DNA of 64,000 nucleotides. It comes from CAVVYA01 sp963752345. GTDB lineage: Bacteria > Pseudomonadota > Alphaproteobacteria > SMXQ01. Position numbers and translations under genes: made by a program. Within the stretch, counting starts at the first letter, position 1, and each line of letters opens with the position of its first letter. A model generated the notes under the pieces. It made no database searches. It was not told the DNA's origin and saw nothing but the letters and a program-made list of their open reading frames with translations. Where the stretch lies: NCBI GenBank assembly GCA_963752345.1, contig CAVVYA010000020.1:124001-188000 (forward strand). The letters run 5' to 3'. Shown here one piece after another: positions 55,883-64,000 of this stretch.

Positions 55883-57281
55883 ATGCGGATTTTCCGGCAC
55901 TATGTTTCGGCGCCGGCGGTTGCGATGCTTCTTGTTGAAGTATTGCTGATCGGTATCATCCTTTTTGCCTTCGTCACGGCTGGCCGGCCCGTCACTCTGC
56001 CCAGCTCGGATTATTTCGCCGATGCTCGCGTCGCGGGCGGGCTCGCAGTGGCCATCGCCTTGATCATGTGTTCGACCGGGGCCTACGATAAATCCTCCCT
56101 CTCAGATTATCGCCACCTCTTCAGCCGGCTCTTCGTCTGCCTGGTGATCTGCCTCTTGAGCTTGTTGGCTGTGGCTTACCTTGATGCGAAAAACGAAACG
56201 CAAATTCTCGGCGCCAATGAGCACATGCTGATATTCGCGCTGTTTGCCGTGTTTCCGGCGATCTTCATCACCCGTGTCATGTATTTCGCCGCCATCCGTG
56301 GTCGCGCGGCCGAGCGGCGCATTCTGGTTGTCGGTGCGGGGCCGGTGGCGGACCGCATCGAACGTTTTGCCCGAAGTCATTTGGACTTCAACGCCGACGT
56401 GGTGGGTTACACGCCGGTCGCCAACGAGGCGATCGCCGTGCCGCAGGATAAAGTGGTGGCAATGGAAGACTCCCTTGCCGCCGTGGCGACGAGGCTGGGC
56501 GCCACGGAAATCGTCGTCGCCATCACCGAGCGGCGCGGCTTCCCGACGACGCCTCTGCTCGAATGCCGTCTGCGCGGCTTCGTCGTGACCAATTTTCTGA
56601 ATTTCTGGGAACGCGAAACGCGCCAGGTCATGTTGGACATGCTGGACCCGAGCTGGCTCATTTATTCCGATGGGTTCCAGCTTGCCGGCGCGCTGAACGC
56701 GGCATTGAAGCGGACCTTCGACGTGCTGGTCAGCCTGTTGATCCTCGTCACGACCTCGCCGATTCTCGCTTTGGCCGCCATCGCCGTGAAATTGGATAGT
56801 TCCGGGCCGATTTTCTACAAGCAGGAGCGCGTCGGCCGCAACGGCAAGGTCTTCAACATCTTCAAGTTGAGGACGATGCAAAGCGATGCGGAAAAGGGCG
56901 GCGTGCCGCGTGTGGGCCGGCGCGCGGGATCCGCGGGTCACCCGGATCGGCGGCTTCCTGCGGCTCACGCGGATCGACGAAATTCCTCAGATCTTCAACG
57001 TGTTCCGGGGCGATATGAGCTTCGTCGGTCCGCGTCCCGAACGGCCGTTTTTCGTCGAGACCCTGGCGCGCGACATCCCGTATTATCGGGAACGGCTGCG
57101 CATGCGCCCGGGAATTACCGGTTGGGCACAGATCAATTATCCGTATGGCGCTTCGATCGAGGACGCCAAAGCGAAACTGTCCTACGACCTTTATTACATC
57201 AAGAATTACAGCATTTTCTTTGATTTGATTATCGCTATTGGCACGGTCCAGGTTGTGCTCTGGAATAAGGGCGCCCGCTAA
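55883..57281 (+). CDS. XrtA-system sugar transferase (EpsB-type undecaprenyl-phosphate glycosyl-1-phosphate transferase), frameshifted
   Basis: About 466 residues when joined (TIGR03013 type). Four N-terminal membrane helices, a Rossmann-like CoA_binding region (RILVVGAGPVADRIERFA), a fifth helix (TFDVLVSLLILVTTSPIL) and the catalytic bacterial sugar transferase domain: DSSGPIFYKQERVGRNGKVFNIFKLRTMQSDAE in frame 1. After a break near 56915, RLTRIDEIPQIFNVFRGDMSFVGPRPERP and MRPGITGWAQINYPYG follow in frame 2. It starts the repeat unit by loading a sugar phosphate on the lipid carrier. It is the first gene of an operon with prsK and prsR. Confidence 0.9.
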
Positions 57282-57298
57282 GGCGCCAAGGCGAATGG

Positions 57299-59401
57299 GT
57301 GATGATGGGGGTCTTCTTTATTTTCGCAGGTTGTGCGGCCGTCTATCTCGGCTTCACCGCCATCCTCATCATTCGCGGCGGCCGCAAGCGCGCTGACGCT
57401 TATCTGATCGGCGCTGCCGCCCTGTCAGGCCTTTGGTCGGCGGCGATGGCCTTTCAGCTTTCATCCTCCGGCGGCGGATCGACTGTGCTTCTCTTTGCGG
57501 CGCGGCCGCTGGAGGTGGCGGCGAGCGTCGCCTGGATTCTGCTGGTCCTCGAACTCGCGCTTCCCAAGCTTGCGACCGTTGGACCGCTGTCACGGACGGG
57601 CGTCATGTTCGCCGGTGCCGGCATCGCTGCGGTGGTTTTGTCGTTTCTCGAGGTGGAGCATGTTTCGGCCCTGGCGGGCCCATCGCCGGCTTTGAGCTCG
57701 GCTTTGTTCGCCGGCCGCATCTGTTTGGCGCTGATCGGGTTGGCGGCGATCGAAAACCTGATCCGGAATACCACGGACGAAGCTTTCTGGTCGGTGAAAT
57801 ACCTCGGGATCGGCCTTGGCGGGTTGTTCGCCTACGATTTCTTCGTCTATGCCGATGCTCTGCTTTTCCGCCGCCTGAGCGAGGAACTGCTCGAGCTGAG
57901 AGGCGCAGTTCTGCTCTTTGTGCTGCCGCTGATCGTGATCGGTGCGCGGCGCAGTCTCCTGCCGGATCGCCCGATCGCGCTGTCTCACAGGATGGCTTTC
58001 CACAGCGCCGCGATCCTCGGTGGCGGGATCTATCTCCTCCTCATGGGTGGTGCGGGATATTACATCCGCCAATTCGGTGGCACTTTCAGCAGCCTGTTCA
58101 CGGGCCTGTTCCTGTTCGGCGCCCTGCTGCTGCTGGCGGTGATCCTGGCGTCGGGCAGTATTCGTGCCTGGCTCAAGGTTTGGCTCTACAAGAACCTGTT
58201 TCTTTACAAATACGATTACCGGCAGGAGTGGCTGCGGTTCATCAATACGGTGGCAACCGATCAGTCAGGCACCAATCTTCGCATGCGTGTGATAAAGTCC
58301 ATCGCGAATATCGTCGACAGCACGGGCGGCGCGTTGTGGGAATGGCAGGATGGCGATCAAAGCTACGAGCTGACCGAAAGGTGGAATTACCGGGCCCTGC
58401 CGCACGATCGTGCCCTGGACCATCAACTCGTCGCCTTCATCGCGAAAAAGGGTTGGATAATCAATCTCAATGACTGGCGGACGCAGTCTGGCAGCTATGA
58501 GCAGCTGGCGGTGCCAGATTGGCTGCGCGACCAGGCCGATGCCTGGATTCTCGTTCCCCTGTTACACCGCTCGCATGTGCTGGGCGTCGTGCTCCTGAAA
58601 CAGCCGCGCACCGACCGCTTGCTGAATTGGGAGGACTTCGATCTGCTGAAGACGTGTGGGCGCCAGGCGGCAAGCTATCTTTCCGAAAGCGCCGCCGTTC
58701 AAGCCTTGTCGGCCGCGCGCGAATTGGAGATCTTCAACCGTCGGTTCGCGTTCGTTATTCATGACATCAAGACGACGATCAGCCAACTGTCGCTGATGCT
58801 GAAAAACGCGGAAAAACACGGTGAAAATCCCGCCTTCCAAAAGGATCTGCTCGCGAGCGTGCGCGATTCCGTGGCGGCAATGAGCCGCATTCTTGAACAG
58901 ATCAACGCGGAGCGCAAACGTACGCCCGCGGTGGCGGCCGTCGACCTTGCCGGACTGGTGGAGAGGGTTGCCGGACAGCGTGCGAAAGGCGTCGGCACTG
59001 CCATCCAAATCGATTGCGAGTCCAGGCCTCTGAACGTCATGGGCGACGACTACCGCCTGACGGCGATCGTCAGCCATCTTATTCAAAACGCGGTCGACGC
59101 GGCGGGCGATAACGGACAAGTCGGTATCAGTGTCCACCGGGCGGAGGGGATGGTCGTGCTCGATGTCGTCGACAACGGTAGCGGCATGGATCCTGAGTTC
59201 GTGCGCGATCAGCTGTTTCAGCCATTCCAAACCACCAAGGGTTCGGGCTATGGAATAGGGGCGTATCAATGCCGCGAATTGATACGCGAACTGGGAGGTC
59301 GGCTGGTTGTCCATAGTGTGCCCGGAGAGGGAACAACCATGTCAGTGGTGTTGCCCCTGGCAGCGATCGGCTCAGAGTCTCAGACGGTGAGGGTGCAATG
59401 A
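57299..59401 (+). CDS. prsK: XrtA/PEP-CTERM system histidine kinase PrsK
   Basis: A 700-residue membrane sensor kinase. About eight to nine helices (residues 1-290) are followed by a GAF-like domain (VDSTGGALWEWQDGD to VLLKQPRTDRLL), then HisKA with His488 in FAFVIHDIKTTISQ, and HATPase with QNAVDAAGDNGQV, VVDNGSGMDPEF and GSGYGIGAYQCREL. It senses an unknown envelope cue and phosphorylates PrsR, whose start overlaps its stop by 4 bases. The start is GTG 57299 or ATG 57302; spacing from the weak AAGG favours the former. Confidence 0.93.
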   Translation: MMMGVFFIFAGCAAVYLGFTAILIIRGGRKRADAYLIGAAALSGLWSAAMAFQLSSSGGGSTVLLFAARPLEVAASVAWILLVLELALPKLATVGPLSRTGVMFAGAGIAAVVLSFLEVEHVSALAGPSPALSSALFAGRICLALIGLAAIENLIRNTTDEAFWSVKYLGIGLGGLFAYDFFVYADALLFRRLSEELLELRGAVLLFVLPLIVIGARRSLLPDRPIALSHRMAFHSAAILGGGIYLLLMGGAGYYIRQFGGTFSSLFTGLFLFGALLLLAVILASGSIRAWLKVWLYKNLFLYKYDYRQEWLRFINTVATDQSGTNLRMRVIKSIANIVDSTGGALWEWQDGDQSYELTERWNYRALPHDRALDHQLVAFIAKKGWIINLNDWRTQSGSYEQLAVPDWLRDQADAWILVPLLHRSHVLGVVLLKQPRTDRLLNWEDFDLLKTCGRQAASYLSESAAVQALSAARELEIFNRRFAFVIHDIKTTISQLSLMLKNAEKHGENPAFQKDLLASVRDSVAAMSRILEQINAERKRTPAVAAVDLAGLVERVAGQRAKGVGTAIQIDCESRPLNVMGDDYRLTAIVSHLIQNAVDAAGDNGQVGISVHRAEGMVVLDVVDNGSGMDPEFVRDQLFQPFQTTKGSGYGIGAYQCRELIRELGGRLVVHSVPGEGTTMSVVLPLAAIGSESQTVRVQ

Positions 59402-60780
59402 GCGCGGCTGCGGACAAGCTACTTTTTGTCGAGGACGATTCCGGTCTGCGCCGTCAGCTTGCTTGGAGTTTCTCGGACTATGAGGTGCAAACGGGCGAAA
59501 ATCGCTCCTCTGGGCTTCAACTGCTGAAACAATTCAAGCCGGCCGTCGTGGTCATCGACCTCGGCCTGCCGCCGGACGCGCAAGGGGCGACGGAAGGATT
59601 GGCACTGCTCGAGTCGATCCGTATGGAAGAACCCGATACCAAGGTTATCGTTCTGACCGGCAGCGAGGATCGTTCCCACGCATTGCGGGCCATCGAACTA
59701 GGCGCGTTCGACTTCTGCAGCAAGCCCATGGATATCGACGTGCTGCGCACGATCGTCCAGCGCGCACTCCATCTCGCCCGACTCGAGGGAGAGTTGCGGC
59801 GTACGTCCAAAACTTCGCCGTCGCCCCTGAAAGGAGTCGTGACCGGTGCGCCGATCATGCTCGATATCTGCCGTCTGATCGAGAAAATCGCTGTCAACGA
59901 CATCTCCGTGATGCTGAGCGGCGAAAGCGGCACCGGGAAGGAAGTCTTTGCCCGCGCGATCCACGATCTGAGTGCCCGCCGTGATGGTCCGTTTGTCGCC
60001 ATCAACTGCGGCGCGATCCCGGAAAACCTCTTGGAAAGCGAATTGTTCGGCCATGAGAAGGGGTCATTTACCGGCGCGGTCAAGCAAAGCATCGGCAAAT
60101 TCGAACTCGCCAACAAGGGGACGCTCTTGCTGGACGAGATCGGCGACGTGCCTCTTCCGCTTCAAGTCAAGTTATTGCGATTCTTACAGGAGCGGGTGAT
60201 TGAACGGATCGGCGGGCGCCAGCTTATCCCGGTCGATGTGAGGATTATCTGCGCCACCCACCGAAATGTGCCGGAACTCATTGCCGAGCAACGGTTTCGT
60301 GAAGACCTTTATTACCGGCTTAATGAGTTTTCGATCAAGATTCCCGCGTTGCGCGAAAGAGCCGGCGACGCGGTTCTATTGGCCCATTATTTCTTGAACG
60401 AGTATAATGCTGCGCAACGCCGCAACTTGAAGGGGTTTACCAGTAACGCCCGGAGCGCCCTTGCCGCGCACAACTGGCCGGGAAACGTCCGGGAACTGCA
60501 GAACCGGATAAGACGCGCCGTGGTGATAGCCGACGGTGACCTGGTCACAGCGGAAAATCTCGAGCTGGGCGAAGGTCTGGCGAGCGGCGGCGAGGCGGAT
60601 TTGGCGGATGGCGAGCAGCGGCTGCTGACCTTGAAGGAGATCCGGCAAAATGCCGACCGCAAGGCGCTCGAAGAAGTGCTCGCTCAAGTGAACGGCAACG
60701 TGTCGCAAGCGGCAAAAATTCTCGGTATCAGCCGGCCGACTCTTTACGACCTGATGCGGCTTCACAAGGTAAAGTTTTGA
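59398..60780 (+). CDS. prsR: XrtA/PEP-CTERM system sigma-54 response regulator PrsR
   Basis: A 460-residue NtrC-type activator. The receiver domain has FVEDDSG, phosphorylatable Asp54 (VVVIDLGLPP) and the Lys in CSKPMD. The AAA+ domain has Walker A GESGTGKEVFAR, the sigma-54 contact loop written GSFTGA instead of GAFTGA, LLLDEIGDVP, and the arginine-finger region. A Fis-type helix-turn-helix (VSQAAKILGISRPTLYDLM) ends it. It activates PEP-CTERM promoters with sigma-54, such as the one at 49808-49823. No rpoN gene is in the window. Confidence 0.95.
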   Translation: MSAAADKLLFVEDDSGLRRQLAWSFSDYEVQTGENRSSGLQLLKQFKPAVVVIDLGLPPDAQGATEGLALLESIRMEEPDTKVIVLTGSEDRSHALRAIELGAFDFCSKPMDIDVLRTIVQRALHLARLEGELRRTSKTSPSPLKGVVTGAPIMLDICRLIEKIAVNDISVMLSGESGTGKEVFARAIHDLSARRDGPFVAINCGAIPENLLESELFGHEKGSFTGAVKQSIGKFELANKGTLLLDEIGDVPLPLQVKLLRFLQERVIERIGGRQLIPVDVRIICATHRNVPELIAEQRFREDLYYRLNEFSIKIPALRERAGDAVLLAHYFLNEYNAAQRRNLKGFTSNARSALAAHNWPGNVRELQNRIRRAVVIADGDLVTAENLELGEGLASGGEADLADGEQRLLTLKEIRQNADRKALEEVLAQVNGNVSQAAKILGISRPTLYDLMRLHKVKF

Positions 60781-60838
60781 GTTGAGGGCAGTCTTTTTCA
60801 GTGATTGAGATATTGCCGTAATCGGCGAGGGGTGAAAC

Positions 60839-63652
60839 GTGACGAAGACATCAGATACGCAACGTTCGAAGCGTTGGATCATCGTGGCCGGTGCGGTCGG
60901 CATCGTCGGCATCGGCGGCATCGCGGCCGTCGCTTTGACCTCGCAGAAGAGTGCGCAAGGCTATCTGGCCGACGCGCAGGTGCAAGTCGAAAAGGGCGAG
61001 CTTTCCGCGGCACTCATTCAACTGAGAAATGCGGTTCAGAAGGAGCCGGCCAACGCCACCGCCCGGTATCAATTGGCCGTCGTCTCGCTGCGTGCGGGCG
61101 ATCCGGTCTCCGCGGAGAAGGAAGCCAAGGTCGCCCTCGAGCGCGGTTTCTCGGAAGATTTGGTCCTGCCCGTTCTGGCGGCGGCGTATCTCGATCAAGG
61201 CAAATTCCAGATCCTGCTGGAGACTATTCCCGAAGGCAGCCGGTCGCGCGAAACCGAAGGCGAAATTCGCACGCAGCGCGGAATGGCTTTTCTCGGACTG
61301 CGCGACATCGCGGCGGCGGAACGGAGCTTTCAATCGGTACTCGCGATCGATCCGCGCAAGCTTCGCGCCGAGATCGGTTTGGCGCGCGTCGAGTCCGTGC
61401 GTCAGGATTTCAAATCCGCCGAGGCGCGGCTTGACAAGGTTCTGACGCAACAGCCGTCGGCGGAGATAGCCGGCGAGGCCTACATGCTCAAGGGCCAGTT
61501 GCGTCGGATGGACAAGGATATCCAAGGCGCGCTGCAGGCCTACAGCAAGATTATCGAGATCACCCCCGGAAATCTGCGGGCGCGTATCGAGCGTGCACAA
61601 ATTCTGGCTGAGCAGAACCAGGTGGATAGCGCTGCGACGGACATCCGTTACGTTCTCGACCGTGTTCCCAACCATCCCGTTGCCGTCTATCTCCAAGCTT
61701 GGACTTTTCTGCAGAAGAAAGACGAAACCGCAGCTTATGAAGTCTTGCAGCGCCAAGGTACCGGGCTTGCTCGCTATGCGCCAAGCCTGCTGTTGATGGG
61801 TCGGCTGCAGATCAACCGCAATCAGCCGGAAGCCGCTCAAACCAACCTCGCGCAATATCTCCAGGCGGCGCCCAATCATATCGAAGTCAGGCTGTTCCTG
61901 GCCAACCTGCTCCTCCGCAAGGATCTGCCGGATCAGGCGATCACGATCTTGCGCGGCGCCCCGGCCCAGTCTGCGGGCGATGTGCGCATCCTTCGCATGC
62001 TGGCGAGCGCTTCGCTTCGAGCTGGAAGGGTCAATGAAGCCGGCGCCTGGCTGGATAAGGCGGCTGTGGCTTCGACCGACGCCCGGACGCGCACCCAGGT
62101 CGCGATCGACCGGGTTTCGCTCGGCCAGACCGACGCGGCGATCAAGGACCTCGACAGCGCCCTCGAAATGGATCCGAAGGCCAGCGACGCCAAGACTCTC
62201 TTGGTGGTGACGTATTTACGTCAGGGCCAAATCGACGAAGCCGAGCGCGTGGCCAAGAGCCTGCAGGCCGATGACCCAACCAATCCGATCCCGGACAATC
62301 TGTTGGGTGGAATCAGCATGGCGCGCGGCGATAGGGAAGCGGCGCGTAAGAGTTTCGAAGCCGCCCTCGGAAAGAAAAGCGATTTTCTCCCGGCTCTGAC
62401 CAATCTCGCCAAGCTCGATATCGCTGATCGAAATTTCAATGGCGCGGTTCGTCGCTATACGACGATTCACGAGCAGAATCCGCAGAACCTCGATGCCATG
62501 GTTGCACTGGCCGAATTGGAGCAGCGTCTCGGCCACCCGGAGCAGGGGATGGCTTGGCTGACGAAGGCCATTTCAGTGGACCCGAAAGCGGTGGCGCCGC
62601 GGCTCACGATGATCAACCTTCTGCTCTTGCAGCGCGACAATGCAAAGGCGATGGCCGTCGCGCGCGAATTGCGCAAGCTCGAACCGGACAACCTTGAGGC
62701 TATGGATGCCTTGGCGCGCGTCCAGATACTGAGCGGTGAGGCGGCCCAGGCAGCCGACACCTATCGCTCGCTCGTAGAGGCCGCGCCGACGCCGAACAAT
62801 CACGAGCGGCTGGCGCAGATTCTGATTGCCGCGGGCAATCCCGCGAACGCAAAGACTGCATTGCGCAATGGCCTGACGGCCAATCCGGAAGCCGCCAGTC
62901 TGGTAGCCGAGCTGACAAGTCTTTTGCAGCGTACCGGTGAGGGCGACGAAGCCCTGAAGGTCGCCAAGGAATGGAAGGCGAAACATCCGCAGTCGGTCGC
63001 CGGTGATCTGATCATTGCCAACATTCTGGCGATGCAGGGGAACTATAAAGACGCCGTGAACGCCGCAGAGCAAGCCTATGGCAAGGAACAGTCCTCCATG
63101 ACGGCCATAGCGCTCGCCAGGACCCGCGTGGCTCTCGGCGACGGCGCAGGCGCTGCAAGCGGCCTGCAGGAATTTCTGAAGAGCGCGCCAAAGGACGCGG
63201 CCGCCCGCGAGCTCTTGGCATCCCTGCATCTCTCGGCTCGGCAGTACGACAGCGCCCTCACCGAAAGCGAGGAAGTGCTGAAGGTGCAGCCGACCAACCC
63301 GATCGTCTTGAACAATCTCGCGTGGCTCTATAGCCAGAAAGGCGATGCGCGGGCACTCGAGTATGCCGAGCGCGCCAATGCGCTGGCGCCCAATGCGCCG
63401 GCTATCATGGATACCCTCGGCTATATCCTGGTGCGCAAGGGCGACGTCAATCGCGGCGTGCCGCTTCTCAGGCAGGCCTACGAGATGAGCAAGAAGTCGC
63501 CGGAGATCGGCTATCATCTTGCTGTCGGGTTGGAAAAATCCGGCCAAGCTGCTGAAGCGCGCGCGGTGCTTGAGGCCGTTCTCAACGACGCGACATCGTT
63601 CGACGACAAAGCGGAAGCGAAAAAGTTGTTTGATTCGATGCCCGTACGTTGA
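60839..63652 (+). CDS. prsT: XrtA/PEP-CTERM system TPR-repeat protein PrsT
   Basis: A 937-residue TPR protein (TIGR02917 type). It begins at a GTG with a basic start and one membrane helix (about 13-33, IIVAGAVGIVGIGGIAAVAL). The rest is about 20 TPR units (for example GELSAALIQLRNAVQKEP, GQIDEAERVAKSLQADDP, KGDVNRGVPLLRQAYEM). The family is usually called a lipoprotein, but no Cys follows the helix here, so it is anchored by the helix. It presumably holds the secretion or assembly machinery together in the periplasm. It starts 58 bases after prsR. Confidence 0.93.
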   Translation: MTKTSDTQRSKRWIIVAGAVGIVGIGGIAAVALTSQKSAQGYLADAQVQVEKGELSAALIQLRNAVQKEPANATARYQLAVVSLRAGDPVSAEKEAKVALERGFSEDLVLPVLAAAYLDQGKFQILLETIPEGSRSRETEGEIRTQRGMAFLGLRDIAAAERSFQSVLAIDPRKLRAEIGLARVESVRQDFKSAEARLDKVLTQQPSAEIAGEAYMLKGQLRRMDKDIQGALQAYSKIIEITPGNLRARIERAQILAEQNQVDSAATDIRYVLDRVPNHPVAVYLQAWTFLQKKDETAAYEVLQRQGTGLARYAPSLLLMGRLQINRNQPEAAQTNLAQYLQAAPNHIEVRLFLANLLLRKDLPDQAITILRGAPAQSAGDVRILRMLASASLRAGRVNEAGAWLDKAAVASTDARTRTQVAIDRVSLGQTDAAIKDLDSALEMDPKASDAKTLLVVTYLRQGQIDEAERVAKSLQADDPTNPIPDNLLGGISMARGDREAARKSFEAALGKKSDFLPALTNLAKLDIADRNFNGAVRRYTTIHEQNPQNLDAMVALAELEQRLGHPEQGMAWLTKAISVDPKAVAPRLTMINLLLLQRDNAKAMAVARELRKLEPDNLEAMDALARVQILSGEAAQAADTYRSLVEAAPTPNNHERLAQILIAAGNPANAKTALRNGLTANPEAASLVAELTSLLQRTGEGDEALKVAKEWKAKHPQSVAGDLIIANILAMQGNYKDAVNAAEQAYGKEQSSMTAIALARTRVALGDGAGAASGLQEFLKSAPKDAAARELLASLHLSARQYDSALTESEEVLKVQPTNPIVLNNLAWLYSQKGDARALEYAERANALAPNAPAIMDTLGYILVRKGDVNRGVPLLRQAYEMSKKSPEIGYHLAVGLEKSGQAAEARAVLEAVLNDATSFDDKAEAKKLFDSMPVR

Positions 63653-63718
63653 GGTCGCTCCGGTAAACTCTGTCAGTCGCAGGATGCGCGCCAGATGGAC
63701 GGCTCTCGAGGTCTTGAC

Positions 63719-64000
63719 ATGACGGCGACTGTGCCCGCCGGGAGGCCGTCGCAAAAACACGCGCGGATTCGCATCCTGACCTTTTCGACGTTGTATCCGA
63801 ATGCGTCACGGCCGCAGCATGGTGTGTTTGTGGAAAACCGCTTGCGGCATCTCGTGGCAAGCGGGCAGGTCGAGGCGACCGTGATGGCGCCCTCGCCGTG
63901 GTTTCCCAGCGCCAATCCCGCCTTCGGCGGCTACGCGCGCTATGCCCGCGTGCCACGCTATGAAAACCGCCATGGATTGGAAATTTTTCATCCGCCCTAT
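63719..64000 (+). CDS. glycosyltransferase family 4, N-terminal part (runs off the window)
   Basis: The first 94 codons of a GT-B enzyme. RIRILTFSTLYPNASRPQHGVFVENRLRHL is the typical opening of GT4 transferases in polysaccharide loci, followed by VMAPSPWFPS and a Tyr/Arg-rich loop. GAGG lies 8 bases before the ATG. It follows prsT by 66 bases, on the same strand. The catalytic C-terminal half is beyond the window. Confidence 0.85.
   Translation, partial: MTATVPAGRPSQKHARIRILTFSTLYPNASRPQHGVFVENRLRHLVASGQVEATVMAPSPWFPSANPAFGGYARYARVPRYENRHGLEIFHPPY

Noticed and set aside
62573..63760. Minus-strand ORF of 395 aa
   Set aside because: Antisense shadow of the TPR array of prsT.
1..64000. CRISPR array, prophage or insertion sequence
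   Set aside because: No regularly spaced repeats, transposase or phage structural genes were seen anywhere in the window.

Overview
The window is GC-rich DNA (roughly 60-65 %, judged by eye) from an alphaproteobacterium, most likely of the Rhodospirillales type. The evidence is the ethylmalonyl-CoA pathway gene mcd, a Coq7-type ubiquinone hydroxylase, a four-gene Anbu (proteasome-like) operon and a complete exosortase A (XrtA)/PEP-CTERM exopolysaccharide locus. The species cannot be named from the sequence alone.

Layout. 0-6.5 kb: housekeeping metabolism (VOC protein, 3-hydroxybutyryl-CoA dehydrogenase, cobalamin adenosyltransferase, HIG1-like membrane protein, methylsuccinyl-CoA dehydrogenase, Nudix hydrolase, frameshifted esterase, HNH endonuclease). 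6.6-9.8 kb: a KaiC-like ATPase and a hybrid histidine kinase, both broken by many small indels. 10-17.2 kb: one strand carrying ATP-grasp, alpha-E, transglutaminase and Anbu, then YqaA, DsbB and Coq7, with a separate substrate-binding protein at 16.2-17.2 kb. 17.4-17.8 kb: a relic of a second substrate-binding protein and a tRNA-Leu(CAA). 17.8-35.3 kb: a mosaic of glycosyltransferases, nucleotide-sugar enzymes, a flippase, an acyltransferase, a PEP-CTERM protein and two pseudogenes. 35.7-48.4 kb: the XrtA core on the plus strand (export protein, chain-length protein, tyrosine kinase, beta-barrel, AAA ATPase, deacetylase, FemAB, glycosyltransferase, XrtA-EpsI, amidotransferase). 48.4-55.4 kb: an accessory block with an acyltransferase, a PEP-CTERM protein behind a sigma-54 promoter, a TPR-glycosyltransferase, a second glycosyltransferase, a secreted trypsin-like protease and a secreted beta-helix protein. 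55.9-64 kb: EpsB-type sugar transferase, PrsK, PrsR, PrsT and the start of another glycosyltransferase.

How it works together (inference from family knowledge). EpsB loads the first sugar on undecaprenyl phosphate. The glycosyltransferases, UDP-xylose synthase, epimerases and amidotransferase build and decorate the repeat unit, and the flippase, chain-length/kinase pair, export lipoprotein and beta-barrel move the polymer out. XrtA processes PEP-CTERM proteins in the inner membrane. PrsK/PrsR with sigma-54 is expected to switch on PEP-CTERM genes, and an exact GG-N10-GC promoter lies ahead of the one at 49.9 kb.

A recurring feature is disrupted reading frames: about a dozen otherwise conserved genes carry one or two frame breaks, one carries an in-frame stop, and the KaiC/kinase pair carries about ten. 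Part of this may be sequence error. I joined such genes by protein homology across the break and say so in each entry.
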